From JAPUME01 sp964605715 (lineage in GTDB: Bacteria > Acidobacteriota > Terriglobia > UBA7540 > JAPUME01): a stretch of 36,305 bases of DNA. Each line of letters opens with the position of its first letter. The stretch's first letter is position 1. Below the pieces are notes generated by a model. It did no database searches. It worked only from the letters and a program-made list of their open reading frames with translations, and was not told the DNA's origin. The translations under genes were made by a program, and so were the position numbers. Shown in pieces: positions 1 through 7,379 of this stretch. The stretch is taken from NCBI GenBank assembly GCA_964605715.1, contig CAZSDV010000018.1:1-36305 (forward strand), given 5' to 3'.

Positions 1-147
1 TGTGTGTTAATTGACCGTGGTCATCGCGAACTTCCTATTCAGGCAAACTACGTGGGGCGGGCCCTTCCTACCACGGAAGGCCAGTTTATTGAAGTACGAC
101 TTAAGGAAGTGGACGAAGAAGACCGAATTCTAGTGGTGGAGCCTTAG
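1..147 (+). CDS. pyrR: PyrR, C-terminal part (partial at window edge)
   Basis: The first 48 codons are the tail of a gene entering from the left and ending with TAG at 145-147. The peptide contains VLIDRGHRELPIQANYVGRA followed by a Glu-rich end; the DRGHRELPI-x-A-x-YVG block is the C-terminal signature of PyrR. In this family PyrR is a UMP-dependent regulator of pyr genes with uracil phosphoribosyltransferase activity. The PRPP-binding part lies outside the window, so catalytic competence cannot be judged. gyrA starts 39 bases downstream on the same strand, so the two may be co-transcribed. Family assignment is by recognition of this block alone. Confidence 0.85.
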   Translation, partial: CVLIDRGHRELPIQANYVGRALPTTEGQFIEVRLKEVDEEDRILVVEP

Positions 148-186
148 CTTTTTAATAATTCATGATCTGTTGAGGAGATTAAACGC

Positions 187-2667
187 ATGGGGAATCAAGA
201 GCTAGTAAAATCAACTGGACAGCTGATCCCCGTCAACATTGAAGATGAAATGAAGCGCTCTTATATGGATTATGCCATGAGCGTTATTGTGGGGCGGGCC
301 CTTCCTGAGGTTCGTGACGGACTGAAGCCGGTTCAGCGACGTATCCTATTCGCGATGTTTCGCGAAGGGCTTACGTCTGGAAAATCTTATAGTAAATGCG
401 CTGGCGTTGTGGGCGAAGTTATTAAAAGATATCACCCGCACGGTGACTCTGCTGTTTACGATGCTTTGGTACGACTGGCTCAAAATTTCAACATGCGGTA
501 TCCATTGATTGATGGCCAAGGTAATTTTGGTTCTATTGATGGTGACCCTGCTGCAGCTTATCGATACACTGAGTGTCGACTCGATCGGGTTGCCGAGCAG
601 TTTCTGGCCGATATCACTAAAGATACGGTGGACTTCGTCCAGAACTTCGATGAATCAGTGGAAGAGCCAGTTGTGCTTCCCGCAATAATACCGGGTCTAC
701 TCGTCAATGGAGCGTCGGGCATAGCGGTGGGAATGGCTACTAACATCCCACCTCATAACTTAACTGAGGTTTTGGATGCGGCAATCCTTCTTATTAAGAA
801 GCCCAAGGTGGGGTTGGATGAGGTTCTTCAGATCATTCCTGCCCCTGATTTTCCCACTGGCGCTAACATTTACGGGCGCTCTGGAATTAAGGAGGCCTAT
901 CGGACTGGGCGAGGTTCTTTCACGATGCGTGCTAAGGCTGCCATCGAGCGGCCAGGGCGTGACAAGCAGCAGATCGTTATCACTGAAATCCCTTACCAGG
1001 TTAACAAATCAAGGGTAATCGAGCGTACCGCACGGTTGGTACAGGAAAAGAAAGTCGAAGGAATTTCGGATATTCGTGACGAATCCGACCGCGATGGTAT
1101 GCGGATCGTCGTTGAGTTAAAAAGGGGGGAGCAGGCAGAGATTGTCTTAAATAACCTGTATAAGCGCACGCAATTACAGGAAAGCTTTGGGATGATTATG
1201 TTGGCAATTGTGGATGGGAGTCCACGGGTCCTTTCACTAATCGAGATGCTGCGGGTTTTTCTTAGGCATCGGGTGACGATCGTCACCCGCAGGACCCAAC
1301 ATGACTTACGCAAAGCCCAGGAGCGATCTCATATTCTGGAAGGATATAAAAAAGCACTGGGTCGGATGGATGCTGTTATCAAATTGATCCGTGCTGCAAA
1401 GGGGCCAAAGGAAGCGAAACACGGCCTGGTAACACGCTTCAAGTTCACTGACCGGCAGTCGCAAGCTATTCTCGAACTTCAGTTGCAACGCCTTACAGCT
1501 TTGGAACGAGGTAAAATTGACCAGGAATATGAAGAGCTCCGGAAGAAAATTTCCCGTTACCAGGAGATCCTAGGCAGCGAAAAAATATTAAAGGGCGTTA
1601 TTGTTGGTGAGCTAGAGGAGGTTAAGAAAAGTTTCGGAGACGAGCGCCGAACTGAAATTATTGAAGAACAGGCTGACATCAGCCTGGAAGATCTTATTCC
1701 TGTGCAGGATGTTGTTATTACAGTATCCCATTCTGGATTTATGAAGCGAACCCCCTTGGCNNNNNNNNNNATCGGGATGAAAACCAGAGCAGAGGATTTT
1801 ATTGAGCGGCTTTTTGTTGCCTCTACGCACAGTTATATCCTGGTTTATTCAAGCAAGGGTAAGGTTCATTGGCTTAAAGTGTATGAAATTCCTGATGTCG
1901 CAACTGCTGGCCGGGGCAAGCATATCACAAGCCTTGTGAACCTAGCCGATGGTGAAAAGGTTGCGGCGTTGGTGAGTGTGCGCGAGTTAGCGGACAAGAA
2001 GGAGGATATTCGCGTCGGGAGAGAGACATATGCCAAGGAAGGTTATGTGATTCTAGCGACGCTCAAGGGGCGAATCAAGAAAACTCGGCTGTCGGCCTTT
2101 TCTAATCCAATGGCACGCGGAATTATCGCGATGAACATAGGAGATGGTGATGAGTTGATCGCGGCCAAACTCAGCACGGGCCAAGATACTATCCTCCTGG
2201 CATCACGCAACGGAATGGCCATTCGTTTTTCTGAATCGGATGTTCGTAGTATGGGCCGGACGGCCCAGGGGGTGCGGGGCATGCACCTTGGCAAACACGA
2301 CTGCATCGTAGGAATGCAGGTTGTGGGACAGAATGAATTGATCTTATCGGTAACTGAGAACGGGTTCGGAAAGCAAACCTTAGCTTCGGCTTACCGGAAG
2401 CAGTCCCGTGGCGGTCGTGGCGTGATTAATGTTAAAGTTACAAAGCGCAACGGTAGTGTTATTGGTGTCTTGAGCGTGAGTGAGGCAACTGAGATTATGG
2501 TAATCAGCTCTAGAGGAAAGATCAGCCGGTTGGATGCGCATGGGATTCGTGCCGCCGGGCGCTCAACACAAGGAGTGCGGGTAATGCGGCTGGATGAAAA
2601 GGATTTTATTGCTGCGGTCTGTCTGGCCAGGAGCGGAACCAGCATTGCACTGAGCGGTGTGGCTTAA
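187..2667 (+). CDS. gyrA: DNA gyrase subunit A (interrupted by an assembly gap)
   Basis: GyrA is the DNA-cleaving subunit of the GyrA2B2 supercoiling enzyme. The N-terminal half carries the winged-helix/tower region with the catalytic tyrosine at Y127 (AAAYRYTECRL). The quinolone-determining positions are wild-type-like, S88 and D92 in HPHGDSAVYDALV. The C-terminal half is a beta-pinwheel with repeated VVGM-x-x/GRSTQGVR-type blades. Ten Ns at 1761-1770 interrupt blade 1 between residues KRTPL and IGMK, exactly where the canonical GyrA box (QRRGGKG-like) is expected; a related QSRGGRG occurs in a later blade near residue 740. The open frame survives the gap only because 10 Ns happen to keep it, so the 826-residue length is not the true length. 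The ATG is preceded by GAGGAGAT at a good distance. larE follows after 34 bases. Confidence 0.96.
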   Translation: MGNQELVKSTGQLIPVNIEDEMKRSYMDYAMSVIVGRALPEVRDGLKPVQRRILFAMFREGLTSGKSYSKCAGVVGEVIKRYHPHGDSAVYDALVRLAQNFNMRYPLIDGQGNFGSIDGDPAAAYRYTECRLDRVAEQFLADITKDTVDFVQNFDESVEEPVVLPAIIPGLLVNGASGIAVGMATNIPPHNLTEVLDAAILLIKKPKVGLDEVLQIIPAPDFPTGANIYGRSGIKEAYRTGRGSFTMRAKAAIERPGRDKQQIVITEIPYQVNKSRVIERTARLVQEKKVEGISDIRDESDRDGMRIVVELKRGEQAEIVLNNLYKRTQLQESFGMIMLAIVDGSPRVLSLIEMLRVFLRHRVTIVTRRTQHDLRKAQERSHILEGYKKALGRMDAVIKLIRAAKGPKEAKHGLVTRFKFTDRQSQAILELQLQRLTALERGKIDQEYEELRKKISRYQEILGSEKILKGVIVGELEEVKKSFGDERRTEIIEEQADISLEDLIPVQDVVITVSHSGFMKRTPLXXXXIGMKTRAEDFIERLFVASTHSYILVYSSKGKVHWLKVYEIPDVATAGRGKHITSLVNLADGEKVAALVSVRELADKKEDIRVGRETYAKEGYVILATLKGRIKKTRLSAFSNPMARGIIAMNIGDGDELIAAKLSTGQDTILLASRNGMAIRFSESDVRSMGRTAQGVRGMHLGKHDCIVGMQVVGQNELILSVTENGFGKQTLASAYRKQSRGGRGVINVKVTKRNGSVIGVLSVSEATEIMVISSRGKISRLDAHGIRAAGRSTQGVRVMRLDEKDFIAAVCLARSGTSIALSGVA
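1761..1770. other. Assembly gap (10 N) inside gyrA
   Basis: A run of ten N. The flanking codons encode Thr-Pro-Leu-(Ala) and Ile-Gly-Met-Lys. In GyrA/ParC proteins about 12 residues, including the GyrA box, normally lie between these points, whereas the gap allows only 4 codons. The N run is therefore probably a fixed-size placeholder that is too short by roughly 24 bases. Confidence 0.97.
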
Positions 2668-2701
2668 CAGGTAGGTGTTTGTGTATTTTGGCGAAAATTA
2701 A

Positions 2702-3529
2702 ATGACCCTATTGGAAGCGAAACAACAAAAGCTCGAAGGTTACCTTCGTTCGCTGGACTCTCTGCTCGTTGCCTACAGTGGTGGGGTAGATTCTGCTTAC
2801 CTTGCTTTGGCTGCTTACCGCGTATTGGGGCCGAAGATGCTAGCAGTGACCGCTTTGAGCCCCAGCTATTCGGAGGCTGACCGCATTCAGGCCACCCAAA
2901 TCATTGCAAAGTATGGGATTCCTCACGAGTTTGTGCGCACCAATGAGCTGGAGAATCCAGCGTATCGAGCCAACAATCCGGATCGATGTTACTTTTGCAA
3001 AGATGAGCTGTTCAATAAACTTGATTCCATCGTTGAGGAGCGGAAGTTTGCGGCCGTGGCATATGGGATGAATGTGGAGGATCAAGGAGATTGGCGCCCC
3101 GGGGAAAATGCTGCGCGCGAACACCAGGTGCTTGCTCCGCTGGTTGAAGCTGGACTGAAGAAGAAAGAGATCCGAGAGTTAGCGCGAAAGGTTAAATTGC
3201 CTGTTTGGAATCGTCCAGCTTCAGCTTGCCTTTCTTCGCGTATTGCCTACGGTGTGGAGGTTACACCAGATCGCCTTAGAGTGGTTGAGAAAGGGGAGCA
3301 AGCACTGCGATCAATGGGATTCCACCAGTTTAGGGTACGTCATCATGACGAGATGGTTCGCATCGAGATTTCTTCTGAGGAGCTCCCACGCGCCCTTAAC
3401 CCTGAAACAAGCCAGGAGTTCGTAAAAATTTTCAAAGCTCTTGGTTTTAGATTTGTCACTCTTGATCTTGAGGGTTACCGCCAAGGATCGCTGAACCTAG
3501 TGCACCTTGCAGAAAAACTAAAAAAGTAG
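2702..3529 (+). CDS. larE: LarE-type ATP-dependent sacrificial sulfur transferase
   Basis: LarE adenylates a carboxylate of the nickel-pincer nucleotide precursor and donates sulfur in building the cofactor of lactate racemase and related LarA enzymes. The 275-residue protein has the PP-loop ATPase motif SGGVDS at residues 26-31 and the motif PASACLSSRIAYG. The Cys of that motif is residue 176, the position at which the Lactobacillus enzyme gives up its sulfur. An additional C96-x2-C99 pair (RCYFCK) is present. The likely partners larB, larC and larA are not in the window, so the downstream use is unknown. The gene sits 34 bases behind gyrA, and its stop lies only 5 bases from the stop of the convergent neighbour. 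Confidence 0.92.
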   Translation: MTLLEAKQQKLEGYLRSLDSLLVAYSGGVDSAYLALAAYRVLGPKMLAVTALSPSYSEADRIQATQIIAKYGIPHEFVRTNELENPAYRANNPDRCYFCKDELFNKLDSIVEERKFAAVAYGMNVEDQGDWRPGENAAREHQVLAPLVEAGLKKKEIRELARKVKLPVWNRPASACLSSRIAYGVEVTPDRLRVVEKGEQALRSMGFHQFRVRHHDEMVRIEISSEELPRALNPETSQEFVKIFKALGFRFVTLDLEGYRQGSLNLVHLAEKLKK

Positions 3530-3534
3530 GACGT

Positions 3535-4434
3535 TTATTTCTCGAAGATTTTTTTCGCTGCAAGAATGGTGTTTGAGTGGATTAATACTGTGTCCTCCAC
3601 ATGGTGAGCGTAGCCGCCAGCTAGGGTGATGGCGGCAGGGCAGTTATGTTTGTGCGCTTGGCCGATCACCATTTCGTCGCGGGCACGGAGTCCTTCAACT
3701 GTAAGAGCTAGTCCTCCTAGCTGATCCTCCTTGTAGGGGTCGGCTCCTGCTAAGTAAAATAGGAGATCAGGTTCAAACTGTTGAAAGGCTTGGGTTAGGC
3801 TTCTTTCGAGTGTCTCCAGGTACTCATCGTCGCCCACGCCGTCGGGAAAATTAACATCAAGTGAACTCGGTGGCTTAGGGTAGGGGTAGTTATTTTCCTG
3901 GTGCAGGGACAGTGTGAAAACCGTAGGGTCGCTTGCGAAGATGGCTGCCGTGCCATTCCCCTGATGGACGTCACAGTCGATGATTAGGGCGCGCCCGATT
4001 GCACAATTTTTTTGGAGGCTGCGAATGCCGATGGCAACATCGTGCAACACGCAAAAACCTTCACCGTGACCAGGGTAGGCATGGTGGAATCCACCACAGA
4101 GATTCGCCGCAATCTTTTCTTTCAGGGCTAGTTTTCCGGCCAGAATTGACCCTCCGGCGGAGAGCCATACAGCACGTACCAGCTGTGCAGAGTAGGGAAT
4201 TTCCATTCGCTTAATTTCGATGCCTGAAAGCTTCCCAAGTTTTAGTCTGCTAACATAGTCGTGATGATGGACCAGGCCCACGTCGTCATCACTGGCAGCT
4301 TTTGGCTCTACAATATCCTCGGGATGAATTATTCCTTCGCGGAGAAGCCTTTCTTTAAGGAGTCGGTACTTTAGGGAGGGAAATATGTGGTTACCAAGGT
4401 TTAAGTCGTATTGGTCAGAGTAGATTTGTTTCAA
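3535..4434 (-). CDS. Histone deacetylase / acetoin-utilisation-family deacetylase
   Basis: A zinc-dependent arginase-fold deacetylase of the bacterial HDAC-like family. All active-site features are visible in the 299 residues: the His pair H117-H118 (GGFHHAYPGHGEGFC), zinc ligands D155 and H157 (DCDVHQGNGTA) and D232 (AGADPYKEDQLGG), and the transition-state Tyr Y275 (LAGGYA). Related bacterial enzymes act on acetyl-lysine, acetylpolyamines or other acylamides; the substrate cannot be told here. The start is TTG at 4432-4434: an in-frame TAG lies 12 codons upstream with no ATG or GTG between, and the N-terminus aligns with the family. The gene converges on larE with no room for a terminator. 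Confidence 0.9.
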   Translation of the reverse strand: MKQIYSDQYDLNLGNHIFPSLKYRLLKERLLREGIIHPEDIVEPKAASDDDVGLVHHHDYVSRLKLGKLSGIEIKRMEIPYSAQLVRAVWLSAGGSILAGKLALKEKIAANLCGGFHHAYPGHGEGFCVLHDVAIGIRSLQKNCAIGRALIIDCDVHQGNGTAAIFASDPTVFTLSLHQENNYPYPKPPSSLDVNFPDGVGDDEYLETLERSLTQAFQQFEPDLLFYLAGADPYKEDQLGGLALTVEGLRARDEMVIGQAHKHNCPAAITLAGGYAHHVEDTVLIHSNTILAAKKIFEK

Positions 4435-4558
4435 GATGGGTTGGCTCCCGGTAGCTCGACCTCCATTCTAGCATGCACGTAGAAATGGGTTGTAACCACA
4501 GAGCCAGCAATTGTGGAAGATGTGCTCTGGTGCGCTAGAGTCGAATCTCTATCAAGAT

Positions 4559-4567
4559 TGTTATAAT
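4559..4567 (+). promoter_or_regulatory. Extended -10 promoter element upstream of purS
   Basis: TG-T-TATAAT, a perfect extended -10, lies 58 bases before the purS start in an otherwise empty 190-base intergenic stretch. No convincing -35 box is seen, which extended -10 promoters do not require. Confidence 0.5.
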
Positions 4568-4625
4568 GTGTGCAGCACACAAGGATTTCTAATTCGTGTG
4601 GAGATCGTGATTATCGGAGGCAGTA

Positions 4626-4874
4626 GTGAAAAAAGCCCACCTTTTTGTGACATTGAAGAAGACAGTACTCGACCCGCAGGGGGCCACAATTCTGGCAGCT
4701 TTGAAAAATCAGGGGAACAGTGCGGTCGAAGAAGTTCGGCAGGGGAAGTTTTTTGAGCTTCAATTCAAGGAGGACTTAAATCTCGAAGCCGCTAGAGCTG
4801 AGGTGGAGCGGCTAGCGCGTGAAGTCTTCACTAACCCAGTAATAGAGGAATATCGTTACAAGCTAGTAGAGTAA
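4626..4874 (+). CDS. purS: Phosphoribosylformylglycinamidine synthase subunit PurS
   Basis: PurS is the small structural subunit that bridges PurQ (glutaminase) and PurL (synthetase) in the multi-chain FGAM synthase of purine biosynthesis. The 82-residue length and the layout match the family: an N-terminal strand with LKKTVLDPQGATI, then G-x-VEEVRQGKFFEL, and the C-terminal NPVIEEYRYKLVE. Translation starts at GTG, supported by GGAGG five bases upstream. A longer overlapping frame starting at 4511 is a shadow of this gene. purQ and purL, usually adjacent, are absent; the next gene is convergent. Confidence 0.92.
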   Translation: MKKAHLFVTLKKTVLDPQGATILAALKNQGNSAVEEVRQGKFFELQFKEDLNLEAARAEVERLAREVFTNPVIEEYRYKLVE

Positions 4875-4947
4875 TGTTTTTTCGGTGGGAGCCGCCAGTC
4901 AGGTGACACTACCAGCTCTTTTCTCACAATAGTAAGTAATGCAGGGT

Positions 4948-5583
4948 TCAGTTTGGATTTGTTGTTCGGGGTTGAAGCTCGATAATCTGATCGTTGTTTG
5001 CAGGAGAAATATTTGTTCCTAGGATAGTTACATTGCGAATTGTATCTTCGCAAAGCTTAAGAAAAAGATCCTCTTCTTCCTGGCCGGGCGCGCAATCCAC
5101 TTCAATGATTCTCTCCGGAGAGATGATTTTCCCTGTCAGGTGAATGCCACGATCCTTGTAAAGTTTAATTAATACGGCGTCTCGGTTGTGGATCTTAGTG
5201 TGCCAAAAGCGGTATTGGGGTATCTCTTCACGTATCCCTGCCGTTTGCCATTGAGCTAAAATAGTGGGGGCGAACTTATGAGTGCCATCTAGATTTGGGC
5301 GGGAGGTAATACTAATGGAGGGACCGACGCTCCAGAAATACTTTCGGCGAATCCTCACCCCGCCTGTGAATTTTTCCACATCCCCAAATATTCCATAGGC
5401 TATTTTCATCGCAATGCCCATATCTTCGTTTGTGTAGGGTAAGAGCTCAGAGAGCTCCGCCACCCTTTTTTTCTGGTAGACTGGATACAACTTAACCAGA
5501 AAGTATTCTCCGACAATGAATCCACCACCACCAAGCAGTATGATTAATCCGAGAATCAACTGTTTGGATGGTTTATATTTCAT
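4948..5583 (-). CDS. Hypothetical membrane-anchored protein, downstream of selD
   Basis: Not recognised. The 211-residue protein begins with a short basic stretch and one hydrophobic segment at about residues 9-31 (LILGLIILLGGGGFIVGEYF), then a soluble, probably extracytoplasmic domain. The segment lacks an obvious signal-peptidase site, so a membrane anchor is more likely than secretion. No catalytic motif, repeat or metal-binding cluster is visible; there are two cysteines, about 10 residues apart, in the C-terminal half. It lies 42 bases behind selD on the same strand, so it is probably transcribed with selD. That is the only context for its role. No strong Shine-Dalgarno sequence precedes the ATG. 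Confidence 0.7.
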   Translation of the reverse strand: MKYKPSKQLILGLIILLGGGGFIVGEYFLVKLYPVYQKKRVAELSELLPYTNEDMGIAMKIAYGIFGDVEKFTGGVRIRRKYFWSVGPSISITSRPNLDGTHKFAPTILAQWQTAGIREEIPQYRFWHTKIHNRDAVLIKLYKDRGIHLTGKIISPERIIEVDCAPGQEEEDLFLKLCEDTIRNVTILGTNISPANNDQIIELQPRTTNPN

Positions 5584-5625
5584 GGATTAATACCTTAATG
5601 AAGATTGGTAGAGATGTCTTTACCT

Positions 5626-6666
5626 TTACATTACCGAAAGCAACGGAGAGGTTTTGGGTGTAACCTTTCCTATAATTTGAGAATTTATTTCATTCTCAGC
5701 AAGAGATGAAAATAAGTTTTGAGCTTCATGTTCTTCAACGGAAATAAGCAGACCTCCTGAAGTCTGGGGATCATAAAGAAGATTTTCAACATCCTCAGGA
5801 ACTCCTGGAGAAATTTCAACGTAACTTTTCAAAAACTCCTTATTATTTTTTAGCCCACCTGCCAAATGTTTTTCTCGAGAGTACTCCAGTGCTTGGGGAA
5901 GGAACTCAATTTTTTTATGGTCAAACTGAATGCTTACGTTACTTGCAAGAGCAAGCTCCCTTCCATGCCCAAGCAAACCAAATCCAGTTACATCAGTGAT
6001 AGCATGCGCTCCAAATTGAACTGCTAGCTCTGAAGCCTTTTTATTAAGTTTCAACATAGAATTCACAGATTCAGAGATGGCAGCCTTACTAGCCTTTAAT
6101 CGCTTAAGGGTGGTTGCGATAATCCCAGTGCCCAGTTTTTTTGTTAGTATTAGCTGGTCTCCTAGGCGAGCATATTTATTTGCCATTATTTTGTCCGAAT
6201 TTATGACACCGTTAACTGCATATCCAAACTTTATTTCATCATCGTTGATACTATGGCCACCAATAATAACGCATCCAGCCTCTTCCATCTTTTCAAGGCC
6301 ACCCCGGAGTATTTCTTGAAAAACCCTTTCAGGTAATAAGTTTGTAGGAAAACATATTATGGCAAGGGCGGAAATTGGCTTACCCCCCATTGCGTATATG
6401 TCACTTAATGAATTGGCAGCAGCAATTTGGCCAAAGGTAAAGGGATCATCAACAATGGGGGTAAGAAAATCCACAGTTTGCACCAAAGATAAATTTTTGC
6501 TGAGTTGATACACGCCAGCATCATCCGAGGAATGAAAGCCAATAAGAACATTCCCGTTTTTTTGACGCGGTAGCTTAGTAAGTACAGAATCCAAAACCTT
6601 TGGATTAATCTTACCTGCTCAACCCGCCGCCTTAACAAGTGATGTCAATCGTGGATTTTCTTCCAT
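5626..6666 (-). CDS. selD: Selenide, water dikinase SelD, itself a selenoprotein (UGA = Sec16)
   Basis: SelD makes selenophosphate from selenide and ATP for selenocysteine and selenouridine synthesis. A plain reading gives an open frame from a TTG at 6594 that lacks the catalytic N-terminus. Reading through the in-frame TGA at 6619-6621 extends it to an ATG at 6664-6666 and yields MEENPRLTSLVKAAG-U-AGKINPKVLDSVL, which matches the SelD N-terminus. Sec16 falls on the catalytic Cys17 of the E. coli enzyme and K19 on its essential Lys20. The resulting 346 residues are the normal family length. The ATP-binding AIRS-type core is intact (SDDAGVYQL, DFLTPIVDDPF, AAANSLSDIYAMGG, GGHSIND, TDVTGFGLLGH, DPQTSGGLL). 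A SECIS-like hairpin follows the UGA. No strong ribosome-binding site precedes the ATG. selA, selB and selC are not in the window. Confidence 0.93.
6588..6621 (-). promoter_or_regulatory. Bacterial SECIS-like element in selD
   Basis: Reading the minus strand, the Sec UGA (6619-6621) is followed by 12 bases and then a perfect hairpin at 6588-6606. The arms AATCCAAA and TTTGGATT (8 bp) are closed by an apical GGU. Bacterial SECIS elements lie inside the coding region just after the UGA and present a G/GU-rich apical loop to SelB, so both position and loop fit. Folding was done by eye only. Confidence 0.75.
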
Positions 6667-6888
6667 GAAAAATATTCTAACCCTTTTATTAGGTTAAAAA
6701 TCTTCTTTCCCAAACTTTTTTAGTGGATTTATTTGCTAGTAAACCAAGAACACACAAACTAATGAAACAGATTTAGTAGAAGAGTAAAATAATATTTCGT
6801 AATTTTTTAGGTTACATAGTTCGTCTAAATAGAAAAACACATTCATTGTTTTAAAGAATCCAGATAATCCAAAGAATCCTGTATTAAT

Positions 6889-7332
6889 TTAATGGGAAAC
6901 GATGGTTGGCTCTGGAGATAATTTTTCTTTTGGTTCTGCTTTTAGATCACCGGGTAATCTCATATGACAAGTCCCATCAAAAATAGCCCCGGCTTCAATA
7001 ACCAAGCGATCAGTAAATATATCGCCTTGAACGACTGCTTTTTCGAGGATTACCATTTTTTCTTCAGCATGAATATCTCCTTGGACAGCCCCTTGCACGC
7101 TAACCTGTTTTGAGTGGATTATTCCTTCAAAACGGGAACTTTCTCCAAGAATAAGTAATCCTTCACAATTAATTTCACCCTTAAAAATTCCATCACATTT
7201 AAACGTTCCAGTTAGGGAAAGCCTTCCTTCGAGGATGACATCTTTATCAAGGAAACCCTTAAAATCATCAGCTTTCAATCCTAATCGACCCAAAAAATCT
7301 TCGTCTGTTTTTTTTTCAAACATGTTTGGCAC
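6889..7332 (-). CDS. Bactofilin (polymer-forming cytoskeletal protein)
   Basis: Bactofilins self-assemble without nucleotide into filaments that position cell-wall, stalk or chromosome-segregation proteins. The 147-residue protein has the family layout: a short polar N-terminus, a right-handed beta-helix of short hydrophobic/Gly repeats at about residues 30-130 (LEGRLSLTGTFKCDGIFKGE, VSVQGAVQGDIHAEEKMVI, VVQGDIFTDRLVIEAGAIFDG), and a Pro/Glu-rich tail. GTG at 7330-7332 is preferred because GGAG lies seven bases upstream; an ATG at 7321-7323 is the alternative. The gene lies directly behind parB, and in several bacteria bactofilins act with ParA/ParB, so a shared role is plausible but inferred. 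Confidence 0.88.
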   Translation of the reverse strand: MPNMFEKKTDEDFLGRLGLKADDFKGFLDKDVILEGRLSLTGTFKCDGIFKGEINCEGLLILGESSRFEGIIHSKQVSVQGAVQGDIHAEEKMVILEKAVVQGDIFTDRLVIEAGAIFDGTCHMRLPGDLKAEPKEKLSPEPTIVSH

Positions 7333-7357
7333 AGGAATTCTCCATGGTTAAAGTATT

Positions 7358-7379
7358 TAATACTACATATGTAGTATTA
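7358..7379. repeat. 22-bp perfect palindrome overlapping the parB stop codon
   Basis: The arms TAATACTACAT / ATGTAGTATTA form an uninterrupted 22-bp palindrome that includes the parB TAA (7377-7379) and sits 26 bases before the bactofilin start. It has no loop and no T-run, so it looks more like a protein-binding site or an mRNA structure at the gene junction than an intrinsic terminator. Confidence 0.6.

Noticed and set aside
52..306. 18-bp direct repeat GTGGGGCGGGCCCTTCCT at 52-69 (pyrR) and 289-306 (gyrA)
   Set aside because: Both copies encode VGRALP in the same frame within conserved parts of unrelated proteins, so this is most likely coincidence of conserved peptides and codon choice rather than a mobile or regulatory repeat.
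4511..4756. An 81-codon frame upstream of and overlapping purS
   Set aside because: It overlaps purS in another frame, has no family resemblance, and purS has a proper GGAGG site and GTG start.
5626..6594. selD as a 322-residue gene starting at TTG 6594
   Set aside because: This start drops the catalytic N-terminus; reading UGA as Sec gives a full-length, well-aligned protein from ATG 6666.
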